Shown one piece after another: positions 50,368 through 59,066 of a DNA stretch of 64,000 bases. The position numbers and the translations under genes are program-made. This stretch comes from DAOVXM01 sp963746255 (GTDB lineage Bacteria; Chloroflexota; Anaerolineae; Anaerolineales; UBA4823), in contig CAVVAJ010000007.1 of NCBI GenBank assembly GCA_963746255.1, positions 682,001-746,000 of the forward strand, read 5' to 3'. The notes beneath the pieces are model-generated. The model was not told the DNA's origin. It saw only the letters and a program-made list of their open reading frames with translations, and made no database searches. The stretch's first letter is position 1; every line of letters begins with the position of its first letter.

Positions 50368-51523
50368 TTTTTACAAATCAGAAGCAGCCTCAAGCGAGGT
50401 GATCACCGAGCCGATCGCCCGAGATATGGCTGTCCCCCGCAGCATTGTAATCCGCAAGCTGCTGACACAGCCGTATTGGTGGGGAAAAGTCAGTTTCGGA
50501 AAAATCGCATTGTTCAGCTTCAGCCTGTATCTCTTTTTCTTGGCGATCACACTGATGAAATATGGCGCGCGTGGCTTGGTTCCGCTGTTCCAAAACAACT
50601 TCTATCTATCCAATGGACTGAGTTCGCTCGGATTTGGCTGGATATTCGCGTATGTGATCATGAGCGGTTCGCCAGTTGCTGCAGCAGCACTAACTTTTTT
50701 TGATGCCGGCGTATTTGATAAGTTCGGTGCCTTTGCCATGATTACCGGCAGCCGCTTTGGGGCGAGTTTTATCGTGCTGCTAATCGGTTTTATTTATGTC
50801 TTGCGCGGCCGTGACCGTTCCACCAGCCTAAGCATGGGGATACTCGCGCTGCTGGTAACGATCTCCACATACATCCCCGCGTTGATTATCGGGGGGATCA
50901 TATTGCGCGCTGGGGTGCTGGACCACATTCAGATCCAGACTGGTGGGGTGCTCCAATCCAGCATAGATATTCTGATTGAACCGCTTTGCGATATGATCAA
51001 CAGCATTTTTGCACAGTGGTTCGTATTTGTCATCGGTCTCGTTGTCATGATCTCAAGTTTCAGTCTATTTGATCGCTGCCTGCCCCAGATGACGATTAAG
51101 GAAAGTTACTTCGGACACATTTCCCGATTGGTATACCGACCGGTCGTAATGTTCGCCTTGGGCGCGGGGCTAACGCTAATTACGATGTCAGTAAGCCTAT
51201 CCTTAAGTGTTCTCGTGCCGCTCAGCGCACGGGGCTATATCCGGCGCGAGAACGTCATCCCCTACATTATGGGGGCAAACATTACTACCTTTGTAGATAC
51301 GCTGTTAGCCTCAGTCCTGCTCAATAACCCACCCGCTTTCACGATTGTGTTGGTGGAGATGCTGAGCGTGGCGGTGGTCTCGATCCTGGTCTTAAGCTTG
51401 GTTTTCTCGCGTTACAGACATGCGATCCAATATTGTGTTGCATGGGTCACCGACAGCAACAGAAATTTAGTCATATTCTTAGCGGCGATATTCATCGCCC
51501 CCTTAATTCTGCTGGTTATTTAA
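50360..51523 (+). CDS. Na/Pi-cotransporter-like membrane protein
   Basis: A 387-residue protein with about nine membrane helices and the inverted-repeat pattern of the NptA/SLC34 class: 'VIMSGSPVAAAALTFFDAGV' with 'ITGSRFGASFIVLLIGF' in the first half and 'MGANITTFVDTLLASVLLN' in the second. The usual QSSS and GANIGT signatures are altered, so the substrate may not be phosphate. The start overlaps the binding-protein gene by 8 bases, implying a shared task. Confidence 0.72.
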   Translation: MSDFYKSEAASSEVITEPIARDMAVPRSIVIRKLLTQPYWWGKVSFGKIALFSFSLYLFFLAITLMKYGARGLVPLFQNNFYLSNGLSSLGFGWIFAYVIMSGSPVAAAALTFFDAGVFDKFGAFAMITGSRFGASFIVLLIGFIYVLRGRDRSTSLSMGILALLVTISTYIPALIIGGIILRAGVLDHIQIQTGGVLQSSIDILIEPLCDMINSIFAQWFVFVIGLVVMISSFSLFDRCLPQMTIKESYFGHISRLVYRPVVMFALGAGLTLITMSVSLSLSVLVPLSARGYIRRENVIPYIMGANITTFVDTLLASVLLNNPPAFTIVLVEMLSVAVVSILVLSLVFSRYRHAIQYCVAWVTDSNRNLVIFLAAIFIAPLILLVI

Positions 51524-51537
51524 GCAACCGAGAGAAA

Positions 51538-52356
51538 ATGCGCATACTTTCCGTACTGTACGATAACTCACTCAGCCAGGCAGCTCTACAATTTGGTTCT
51601 TACTTGAGCCATAAGAACTGCTCGCCGCTAACTGTACTGACCGTGCTGTCAAATTTCAAACTGAGACCAAAAGCTGATCAGCTCCTGGATGCCGCCCGGG
51701 AGATGACCGAACCCAGGAAATTGATAACAGTGCTCCGGTTTGGAAATCCGATCAAAGAAATCGTGGCAGAGACGCGCACCGGGAGGTATGAGCTGGTAAT
51801 CATCGCGGAGGAGCCGCAACAAAAGCAAATTTCACCACCACACGGCAAAAATATATCCTCCATGCTCATCAACCAAATAGAGGTCCCGGTCCTTTTTGTT
51901 AAGGGTGAGGTCAGAGACCTGCACAAGATCTTATTATGTGACAGCGGCGGTGACGAAACAGGGGCCCTAAGCCGCTTCACCACAAAATTTACCGAGTGCC
52001 TGGAGGCTGATCGGCAGATAACCGTTCTGCACGTGATGTCGCAAATCAGCTCAAGCCCCGGAGCAGCAGATTGGCCGCTGCTGGCCGGGGCTGAACAGCT
52101 AATACGGGAGCTGACGCCGGAGGGGGTGCTGCTTGAACGGGATCTCCAAGTACTGAAGCAGAAAGTACATCCGGTAATCCCAAAAATCAGGCATGGTTTT
52201 GTGATTGATGAGATTCTCAGTGAAGCCCGGGAGGGCGATTATGATCTGCTAGTGATCGGGGCGCACCGTAAAGAGAGGTGGCAGCGCTTGCTGTTGGAGG
52301 ATATTGCCCAGGAGTTGCTGCGTCGAGCTGACCGCCCGGTGCTGGTTGTTAAATAA
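51538..52356 (+). CDS. Tandem universal stress protein
   Basis: A 272-residue protein made of two UspA domains; the second keeps the ATP-loop-like 'DLLVIGAHRKERWQRLLLED' and the end 'RRADRPVLVVK', the first is degenerate ('YELVIIAEEPQQ'). It is fourth and last in the cluster after the transporter (14-base gap). Such proteins sense ATP/AMP and often modulate neighbouring transporters. Confidence 0.82.
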   Translation: MRILSVLYDNSLSQAALQFGSYLSHKNCSPLTVLTVLSNFKLRPKADQLLDAAREMTEPRKLITVLRFGNPIKEIVAETRTGRYELVIIAEEPQQKQISPPHGKNISSMLINQIEVPVLFVKGEVRDLHKILLCDSGGDETGALSRFTTKFTECLEADRQITVLHVMSQISSSPGAADWPLLAGAEQLIRELTPEGVLLERDLQVLKQKVHPVIPKIRHGFVIDEILSEAREGDYDLLVIGAHRKERWQRLLLEDIAQELLRRADRPVLVVK

Positions 52357-52517
52357 CATCTGCTTCACCCAACCCGAACGGGGTACTGAATTGTGAAAGC
52401 GTATTGCGACCTGCTGCTGCCCTCTCATTCACAAATACACCGCTAAATAGGGCTGCGTTAGAACTGCGGGAGCAGCCCTCGTCTGGGGCAGCTGCTGGCG
52501 AGCGGCGCTTAAATAAC

Positions 52518-52553
52518 AAACCCTCCGGATTGCATACGAGCACGGGAGGGTTT
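52518..52553. terminator. Possible terminator between convergent genes
   Basis: AAACCCTCC / GGAGGGTTT around an 18-base loop. It lacks a long T-run, so moderate. A second hairpin, GGGCTGC / GCAGCCC, is at about 52449-52477. Confidence 0.4.
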
Positions 52554-52588
52554 GACTGGAAGTCAGATATAATCTTAGCTTAAGTGGG

Positions 52589-52831
52589 CTAGCCTTCCTC
52601 TTTCACCGGTTCAAGAACAGGTTCATCCTTACTCATCATCGACGCATACCAATAATCGGCCACGTGCGGGTCAGCAGCCACCTCATCAATGGCACCCTCG
52701 GGCAGGGTTACGACAAAAGACTCTAAATCGGTGAAATCATAATGAAAAACTGCTCCTGAGCTACGCAGCAGTTCGCGCATAACTTGCTTGTACCCCGATT
52801 GGTATTGAACCCAAATGCGTGAATTATTCAT
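52589..52831 (-). CDS. Stand-alone I9/subtilisin-propeptide-like protein
   Basis: An 80-residue protein without a signal peptide: 'RIWVQYQSGYKQVMRELLRS', 'SGAVFHYDFTDLESFVVTLP', 'EGAIDEVAADPHVADYWY'. The order matches the inhibitor-I9 prodomain that folds and inhibits S8 proteases, but no protease is attached. The window's S8 gene (56334-58142) has its own prodomain. It may act as a separate protease inhibitor or chaperone. Confidence 0.65.
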   Translation of the reverse strand: MNNSRIWVQYQSGYKQVMRELLRSSGAVFHYDFTDLESFVVTLPEGAIDEVAADPHVADYWYASMMSKDEPVLEPVKEEG

Positions 52832-53175
52832 AATAGCCTCGCATGGTGCAATCGCGTGAATAAGGGTGCCGATCTAAAGTTTTATATTTATACCCTATAA
52901 ATCTTCAACTTTCAACCTTTTAAGACGCAAAAACCAAGAAAATGGTACGCTAATCAAGGAAATTGACCCAAAAATGCCAGTATTGTATGGGGCAAAGGCG
53001 AAAAAAGTGCCTCACCTATTATTCCTGTATCGGATAACTCCCCTTGAAAAGTACGTGTTAGGGCTGCAGAAAAATTTGCAAACCAAAGTTTTGTGTTATT
53101 GAGCTTGACACGCAGAGTGTAAATTTCGTAAAATCATTAAAACGGTTAACCTTCTTTCGGTGGGGAGCAGCTGAT
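52832..53175. other. AT-rich intergenic region
   Basis: Nearly 350 bases between divergent genes with no coding signal; AT-rich tracts (TTTTATATTTATACCCTATA at about 52879) may hold promoters for either side. Confidence 0.4.
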
Positions 53176-55011
53176 TTGTACGGTGGGATAAATGCGGGGG
53201 AATGGATTGTTCTAAGGTTGTTCTTTAACGCGGCTGCTGTTGTGACTCTGGCAGGGATATCCTTTTCCCTGGGAGACAGCATCGGGCTTCACGATACACC
53301 CAGTATTGTTCCAATCTGCACGATCCAGGGCAGGTACTTCAGCTCCGCCTACGTCGACCAGGAGGTAAGCACGCGTGGGGTAGTATATGCCGACCTCGAA
53401 GAGACGGGCAGCCGCGGGTTCTTCATTCAGGATGAGAATTGCGACGCTGACCCTCAGACTTCGGATGGGGTTTTTGTATACCTGGATGAGAAATACAACC
53501 TGGTGGCGAGCGGTGATTATGTGGAAGTGCGTGGAACCGTGGCAGAGTACTACGGGCGCACTGAGCTGGTCACGGATCATGATGGCGTAACCATTATTAG
53601 CGAGCCACAACCCCTGCCAGCCCCAATAGAACTGAATCCCCCGCAAGATAACCAAGAAGCCGACCGTTATTTGGAAGCGCACGAGGGTATGCATGTCAGC
53701 ATGCCAGCGGCTAATGTCGTCGGCCCGACAAACGCGGATGGCGAGACCTGGGTGATTGCGTCAGAACTCGGGATTGAGCGGGTCTTCCGGGATGATCCCG
53801 CAGGCACCGGTGAGGTGGTTTGCCTGGACGACCAGGGGCTGTATACAATTGCCCCACAAGCTAAGGTTGGGGATGAAATTTTCGGTATCCGTGGCGCACT
53901 CGATTATGTGGCAGGGACCTACCGGATTCAACTCATACACCCAGCAGTCCTGCACCAAAGCACAGAAAAACCTGAGATCAATCCGCTGCCGACGGTTGAG
54001 CCGGGTTTCTCCGTGGGCACATTCAATTTGGCGAATTATTTCGACGCAATGGATGACCCTGATGTGCAAGACATGGTGTATTCAACTGAGGGCTATTATC
54101 TCAAACAGCACAAACTGGCGCTGACGATCCATGTAGTATTGGGTGAGCCGGATGTTTTAGCGGTGCAGGAGGTTGAGAATTTCACCGTCTTGAATGCTTT
54201 AGTCAACCGTGAAGAAATTTCCAGCACTTATCAATTTGCTTGGGAAAACGGTCCCGATATCCGCGGCATCGATACCGCACTGCTATACAATACCGCCAAA
54301 AGCCGGCTGTTATATTCATATTCACGCCAAGGGTGCACCCGACTGGTGGACGGGCTCGGTCCGGACGGCAACCTGGACATGCTGTCGCCCGCTAATGCCC
54401 AGACATGCGATACCAATGGCGATGGTGTGCTGGATGGCAACCGGCTGTTCTCGCGCCCACCGCTCTTTGTCCAGCTTGCGATATGCCCAAAGCAATGTGA
54501 TTTGGATGAATCAAAGGATGACACGGTAGCGGTCTGGTTTGTGGCAGTGCACCTAAAATCGAAGATGCAGGACACAAAAATCAACGCGTATACACTGCCG
54601 CGCCGGATGGAGCAAGTTGATACGATTGCAAAATGGACTAGAGAAATCTATGCCGCAGATCCAAACGCAAATATCATCTTGCTAGGAGACTTGAATGATT
54701 ACCCAACCTCTCAACCCGTAAAAGTCCTAACGGAATCCGGAGCGAAAGACCTTACTCACACCATTAACCTGGAGCAGCGCTACAGCTATATTTACCAAGG
54801 AATTTCCCAGATCCTTGATTATGTCATGCCATTCCCATCGAAGTACTACACGGCTGATAGCCTTCAGGCGCTGCACACAAACGCGGATTTCCCAAACATA
54901 TTTTCAACAGTTGCTGAAACGTATTACCGGAGCTCTGACCATGATGGACTACGGGTAAATTTCAAGGCGCTTAGTGAATATATTTTTTTACCGTTTATCT
55001 CTCATGAGTGA
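53176..55011 (+). CDS. Extracellular endonuclease/exonuclease/phosphatase-family nuclease
   Basis: A 611-residue exported protein: an N-terminal hydrophobic segment (about 10-30), an OB-like domain (about 48-140), a second beta domain, and a C-terminal EEP nuclease domain from about 275 with 'SVGTFNLANYF', 'VLAVQEVEN', 'VHLKSKMQD', 'ILLGDLNDYP' and 'SSDHDGL' (metal and catalytic residues). This is the ExeM/NucH-type layout for degrading environmental DNA. The tail 'EYIFLPFISHE' carries the surface motif. It starts with TTG after GGGGAG. The N-terminal domain is duplicated at 36413-36760. Confidence 0.85.
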   Translation: MYGGINAGEWIVLRLFFNAAAVVTLAGISFSLGDSIGLHDTPSIVPICTIQGRYFSSAYVDQEVSTRGVVYADLEETGSRGFFIQDENCDADPQTSDGVFVYLDEKYNLVASGDYVEVRGTVAEYYGRTELVTDHDGVTIISEPQPLPAPIELNPPQDNQEADRYLEAHEGMHVSMPAANVVGPTNADGETWVIASELGIERVFRDDPAGTGEVVCLDDQGLYTIAPQAKVGDEIFGIRGALDYVAGTYRIQLIHPAVLHQSTEKPEINPLPTVEPGFSVGTFNLANYFDAMDDPDVQDMVYSTEGYYLKQHKLALTIHVVLGEPDVLAVQEVENFTVLNALVNREEISSTYQFAWENGPDIRGIDTALLYNTAKSRLLYSYSRQGCTRLVDGLGPDGNLDMLSPANAQTCDTNGDGVLDGNRLFSRPPLFVQLAICPKQCDLDESKDDTVAVWFVAVHLKSKMQDTKINAYTLPRRMEQVDTIAKWTREIYAADPNANIILLGDLNDYPTSQPVKVLTESGAKDLTHTINLEQRYSYIYQGISQILDYVMPFPSKYYTADSLQALHTNADFPNIFSTVAETYYRSSDHDGLRVNFKALSEYIFLPFISHE

Positions 55012-55033
55012 CAGCACGGAATAGTGAACTGCG

Positions 55034-56323
55034 ATGGAAAGGTACACAAGAAATGCAATTATTTTCAGGACGGGGTTGCTGCTCATCCTTGTATTCTTCA
55101 TACCTGGTTTGATCGTCCCAGGGATCGCATTAAGTACCAGCCCGGAACATTTCTTCCCGATTATATTCAAGAATTGGCCTCCTCCAGGTCAGCTGTTGCT
55201 CTCTGAAGTCCTATATGATCCAGTTGTGGATGAACCGGAAGGGGAGTGGATTGAAATTTACAATAAGGGCAGCAAGCCCGTAGAGTTATCAGAATATAAG
55301 GTGGGTGATGAAGAGACCCCTGGCGGGGGCGAGGGTATGCACCAATTTCCTGCGGGAACATCAATCCAGCCTTACAGCGTTGTAGTCATCGCCAATCGAG
55401 CGGTTGAATTCTACCAAGTGTACGGCACCTATCCGGATTATGAATTTCAGGAATCGGATCCATACATACCAACCATGATCAAATACAAGAATTGGGCGAG
55501 CGGCACTGTAACTTTGAACAACACTGGCGATGAAGTAGTACTTATCGATGAGCTAGACGAGCCGGTGGACAGTGTTTCATGGGGATCTTCATCCTTCGCA
55601 TTTGATCCAGCAATTCCTGGAGTAGGGAATGGGATTTCGATCGAGCGCTACCCACCAAGCCGCGATACGGATAGCAGCGAAGATTGGCGTGCGCAAATTG
55701 TGCCGGAACCAGGCCAGGTGGACCTCACGCCACCCACACCCATTCCGACACCTACTGGCATTCCACTACCCACCGCAATCCCAACCTTGGTAATTAATGA
55801 GATCCATGCCGATCCAGATCCCGAGTCTGGCGATGCGAACAACGATGGAGTTATCGACTCGTATGCTGATGAATTTATTGAAATTGTGAACATCACCGGG
55901 AGCCCAGTGAATCTCAGCGGATGGTTGATTAACGATGCTTACACAACCCGGCACACCTTCCCAGATTTCAGCATTATCCCAGACCAATGTGCGGTTGTCA
56001 GTCTTTGGGGGAGGTGAACCGACTGGAGAGTTTGGCGGAAGTGTCGTTCAACTTTCAATAACCAGTCTTGGCTTTTCAACAACGACGGAGATACCATAAC
56101 ATTGTACGATCTTGGCGCAACTGCCGTAATCTCCTACACATATTACACCGAAGGAGGGCAGAACGAATCACTCACCCGGGCCCCGGATATTTGGGGACCT
56201 GATCCACTCGTACTGCACAGCACTGTGGAGGGCTCTGGTGGCGCGTTGTATTCGCCTGGGACAAGCGTTGACGGCACGCCGTTTATCGGGTGCGGTACTT
56301 GGATTAGTTTATGGGACGATTGA
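55034..56323 (+). pseudogene. Lamin-tail-domain surface protein, two compensating frameshifts
   Basis: A signal/anchor segment (about 10-33), then 'FFPIIFKNWPP' and a first lamin-tail domain ('LLSEVLYDPVVDEPEGEWIE', 'SIQPYSVVVIANRA'), a proline/threonine linker ('PTPIPTPTGIPLPTAIP'), then a second ('LVINEIHADPDPESG', 'EFIEIVNITGSPVNLSGW'). Near 55998 and 56058 the frame leaves and returns; the true path reads 'FGGGEPTGEFGGSVVQLS' then 'NNQSWLFNNDGDTITLYDLG'. Lamin-tail domains occur in secreted nuclease- or polymer-binding proteins; the nuclease lies directly upstream. Confidence 0.75.
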
Positions 56324-56333
56324 TATTTTAACC

Positions 56334-58142
56334 TTAAGCGTTGATCTTGTAGTTCGTTTGATTCCTTTGCCAAGCGATGACAGCGAGATAACGGAAAAAC
56401 TTGTTACAAATATCGCCAAGATTATTGTATCCAAGGAGATGTAGTACTGCTGGCAGGAAACGCTGAAGTTCGATCACTGTCGGTATGTCGCACATATACA
56501 ATCCGCCAGCCCCAAACTCATTGTTCTTTACACCATCAATATCCGTTCCCCAGTCATATATCCTATCAGCACACTCCTCCAAATACATCTGGATCTGATC
56601 CGGATTAGGCAATACACCATAAGTTTCCAAATAGCTGGATGCATACAACGCAGCGGCCCCGGCTGCATGCGGGGCACTCGCTGAAGTACCCTGGAATTGG
56701 CCGTTAGTTTCGGTTGAGACACCATCCGGAGCAGCGATATCGGGTTTCGTGCGGCTGCCGCTATCATAATCCGGGGCTCCACCTCCAGTCGAATTGGTGG
56801 GACCTTGGCTGCTGTACGGCTGCAGACCGCTGGCTGCATAATCGTTATACCAAACCGCTCCAACCGTAAATGCCCCCGCGGCGTCGCCAGCGTTGGGGAT
56901 GCTGCTTGCTGGTTTGAAATTATCTAAGTCATGTGTGGGTGTAAAAAGCTCGAAATAAACGGGGGCAGCTTCTCCATTTACATTGTGGATAACCAAGCCA
57001 TACTCATCATATTTGTCATAATCTGATGTAACTATAAATTCGAATGACTCAACTGGGAGTTGGTAACCTTCTTGTTTAGTGGTCGATGAAGCACAAATAT
57101 CCCAATTTTCACCCTCCCGGCACGCAAGATATAAATCGTAGTTATTACCAGAATCTGGCCAGTCATTCCAACTTAAGTTGGCGCTGATTGTTTCTCCTGA
57201 ATTAACCTGGTTTAAACTAACGATCCAATCAGATATCCCATCCCACAAATGGTAATAATTATCGTCACCTATATAATCACCTTCCCAATGCCGCTGGGCA
57301 TAATCGCCGGCTGAATTCACCCAAAATATCCCATTATCCCGCGCCAAGTTAATCCTGTCCGATACCCCGTGCGTACCGTCGTAAGGACCTAGATTGAAGA
57401 AGCTCAATGAGTGAGAGACAATGTCGACGTCGATGCTTTCTAGGTAATCGACAGCAACTTCAAATTCCGTATATGTATCATAGGTCACGAAGTAATACTC
57501 TGCACCGGGAGCGATATCGTAGATAATCTCTGCACAAGCGGTCCCATGGTCAGTAATGCCATCGATAATGCCATCGGCACGAAATGATCGGACAATCACT
57601 GTTGAAGTCAATTCGCCACTCGCCTGCAAATCCGGATATCCCGCAAAGCCCTGATCCAGGATCGCAATTTTCACTCCCGCGCCATCAGTGTTATGATCTA
57701 AACGGAAATTGACGGCATTTATTACAGCATCTCCCTCGGAGATTGCATCCGGGTAGGGGCGGTTAGGGATGTGAATGTAATTGATCGATGGCTCTGCTGC
57801 TAACTCGTTGAGTGTATTGGTTGGGATTAACGCTTGAATTTGATTTCCCGCATGAGTTTGAATTTCCCCGCCAATGTCTTGAACTTTCTTTACTCAGGAC
57901 GAATTGTTGGAGACTGCCAATGTAGATAACTCCAGAGTTACTTGAACCTGATCTTCGGAACTCGGGTGATCTTGGTCAGCTTGGGACACCATAGAAAAAA
58001 GAGCAGAATCCAGTTTCGAATTCTGATTAATGGCAGAAGGGAGATTTAGATCTACAGAATTGCTGTGCGGGTTTGCCTTCGGAAACCCAATGCACAAAAA
58101 GCCTGCAAGCAGGCTGATAAAGAGTACATTATTTAGTTTCAT
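56334..58142 (-). pseudogene. Subtilisin-like serine protease (S8) with an in-frame TGA
   Basis: Starts 'MKLNNVLFISLLAGFLCIGF' (signal peptide), then a prodomain region interrupted by TGA at 57896-57894 ('LAVSNNSS' stop 'VKKVQDIGGEIQTHAGNQIQ'), all in one frame. The catalytic triad is intact: Asp in 'KIAILDQGF', His in 'ITDHGTACAEII', Ser in 'GTSASAPHAAGAAALY'. A C-terminal 'RFLPAVLHLL' resembles the surface tail. The TGA most likely replaces a Trp codon. Convergent with the lamin-tail gene (10-base gap). Confidence 0.82.
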
Positions 58143-58300
58143 GTTTCCCCTCCCAAAGGCTAGTGCTTACTTGATATTTCCCACCAATAATAGGCACCGA
58201 TAACCATTTATATAATATAGATATTTTCCCCTCTTGTCAATCTGGCTTATAGTTGTATATAAACAAATCACTATTGTTCGCGTATACCACCCCACCCAGG

Positions 58301-58342
58301 TGACCCCGGAAGGACTCGAACCTTCAACCAATTGATTAAGAG
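58301..58342 (-). other. 3' fragment of tRNA-Lys, candidate attachment site (right)
   Basis: The same tRNA half as at 22820-22861: anticodon loop CTCTTAA, TCAAT, T-arm GAAGG-TTCGAGT-CCTTC, CGGGGTC and A. Thirty-eight or so of 42 bases agree with the left copy. The 5' half is again missing. Beyond it both copies share GTCGCCTTTCC at similar distances (near 22945 and 58478), which suggests common integrase-element flanks. Confidence 0.7.
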
Positions 58343-58446
58343 GATTGGCTAGTCACCCCCTGTATATGGTATACCCAGCCATATGGGGGTATCTAGTCTA
58401 TTGAATCCGTAGTTTTTATGACGGCCGATGGTGTCCAAAAACCAAC

Positions 58447-58464
58447 TGCACCCGATCTGCACCC
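58447..58464. repeat. Short direct repeat, possible integrase arm site
   Basis: TGCACCC-GATC-TGCACCC beside the right tRNA fragment. Paired heptamers near an att core are typical of arm-type integrase sites, but no such role is shown. Confidence 0.3.
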
Positions 58465-58528
58465 GGCATGAAGAAGGAAAGGCGACCAGCTTTTATACCC
58501 CACTTAAAGATTAGCTACTCGGATTATT

Positions 58529-59011
58529 TTACAAATTCATATCTGACCAGGTATTGACAACCATTTCATCGGGTACTTGACACAAAGCCACATCAGGATA
58601 CAAGAAACAAAGCACCACGTCGGGTTGTGCTTGTAATGTTCTTTGAGCAGCCTGTGCATAGGCAGCCATCTGTACCAGATACCGCTTAGCATCCTCTTCT
58701 ACTTCAGCATGTGGTGTCCATTTGGTATTCCAGTCCACGAGATGCCAGGCTCCGCTCCGGTCCTGGTAGAGAAGATCAATGACTCCATGCAAAATCCCGA
58801 TATCTGCAGAAATTGAAAATGGCATTTCTTGATACCGTCTTTGGGCGTTTTCGATATCTCGATAGGCGTGATGGTCTTTCAAGTTTCGCAGCATTTGGAA
58901 GGAACGTTGTACGGCATCCACCAGGGCGTACCACCAACTCACCATGTCGTAGCGTGCTTTGGCTTTAGCCTTCGTTCGATGAACCTTGCTTATCGCCGCT
59001 TTACCACGCAA
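58529..59011 (-). pseudogene. AddA/UvrD-type C-terminal nuclease fragment
   Basis: About 160 residues of a PD-(D/E)XK domain from a recombination helicase-nuclease: 'ISADIGILHGVIDLLYQD', 'WHLVDWNTKWTPHAEVEEDA', 'YLVQMAAYAQAAQ'. The helicase part is absent. In the family the motif is usually VDWKT/VDYKT; here Asn replaces the catalytic Lys. The gene end faces the tRNA fragment 190 bases away, so it may have been cut by integration. Confidence 0.65.
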
Positions 59012-59066
59012 GGTATCTCACACTCACCCAACCCCGCCCACCTTACAAGAAGACTTTTCCATCAGA

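Noticed and set aside
57894..57896. In-frame TGA of the S8 protease as a third selenocysteine codon
   Set aside because: The site is in a prodomain where no redox residue is expected, and the following 40 bases form no SECIS-like hairpin.
58301..58342. A complete tRNA-Lys gene
   Set aside because: No acceptor 5' strand, D-arm or 5' anticodon strand can be found upstream of the anticodon loop in either copy.
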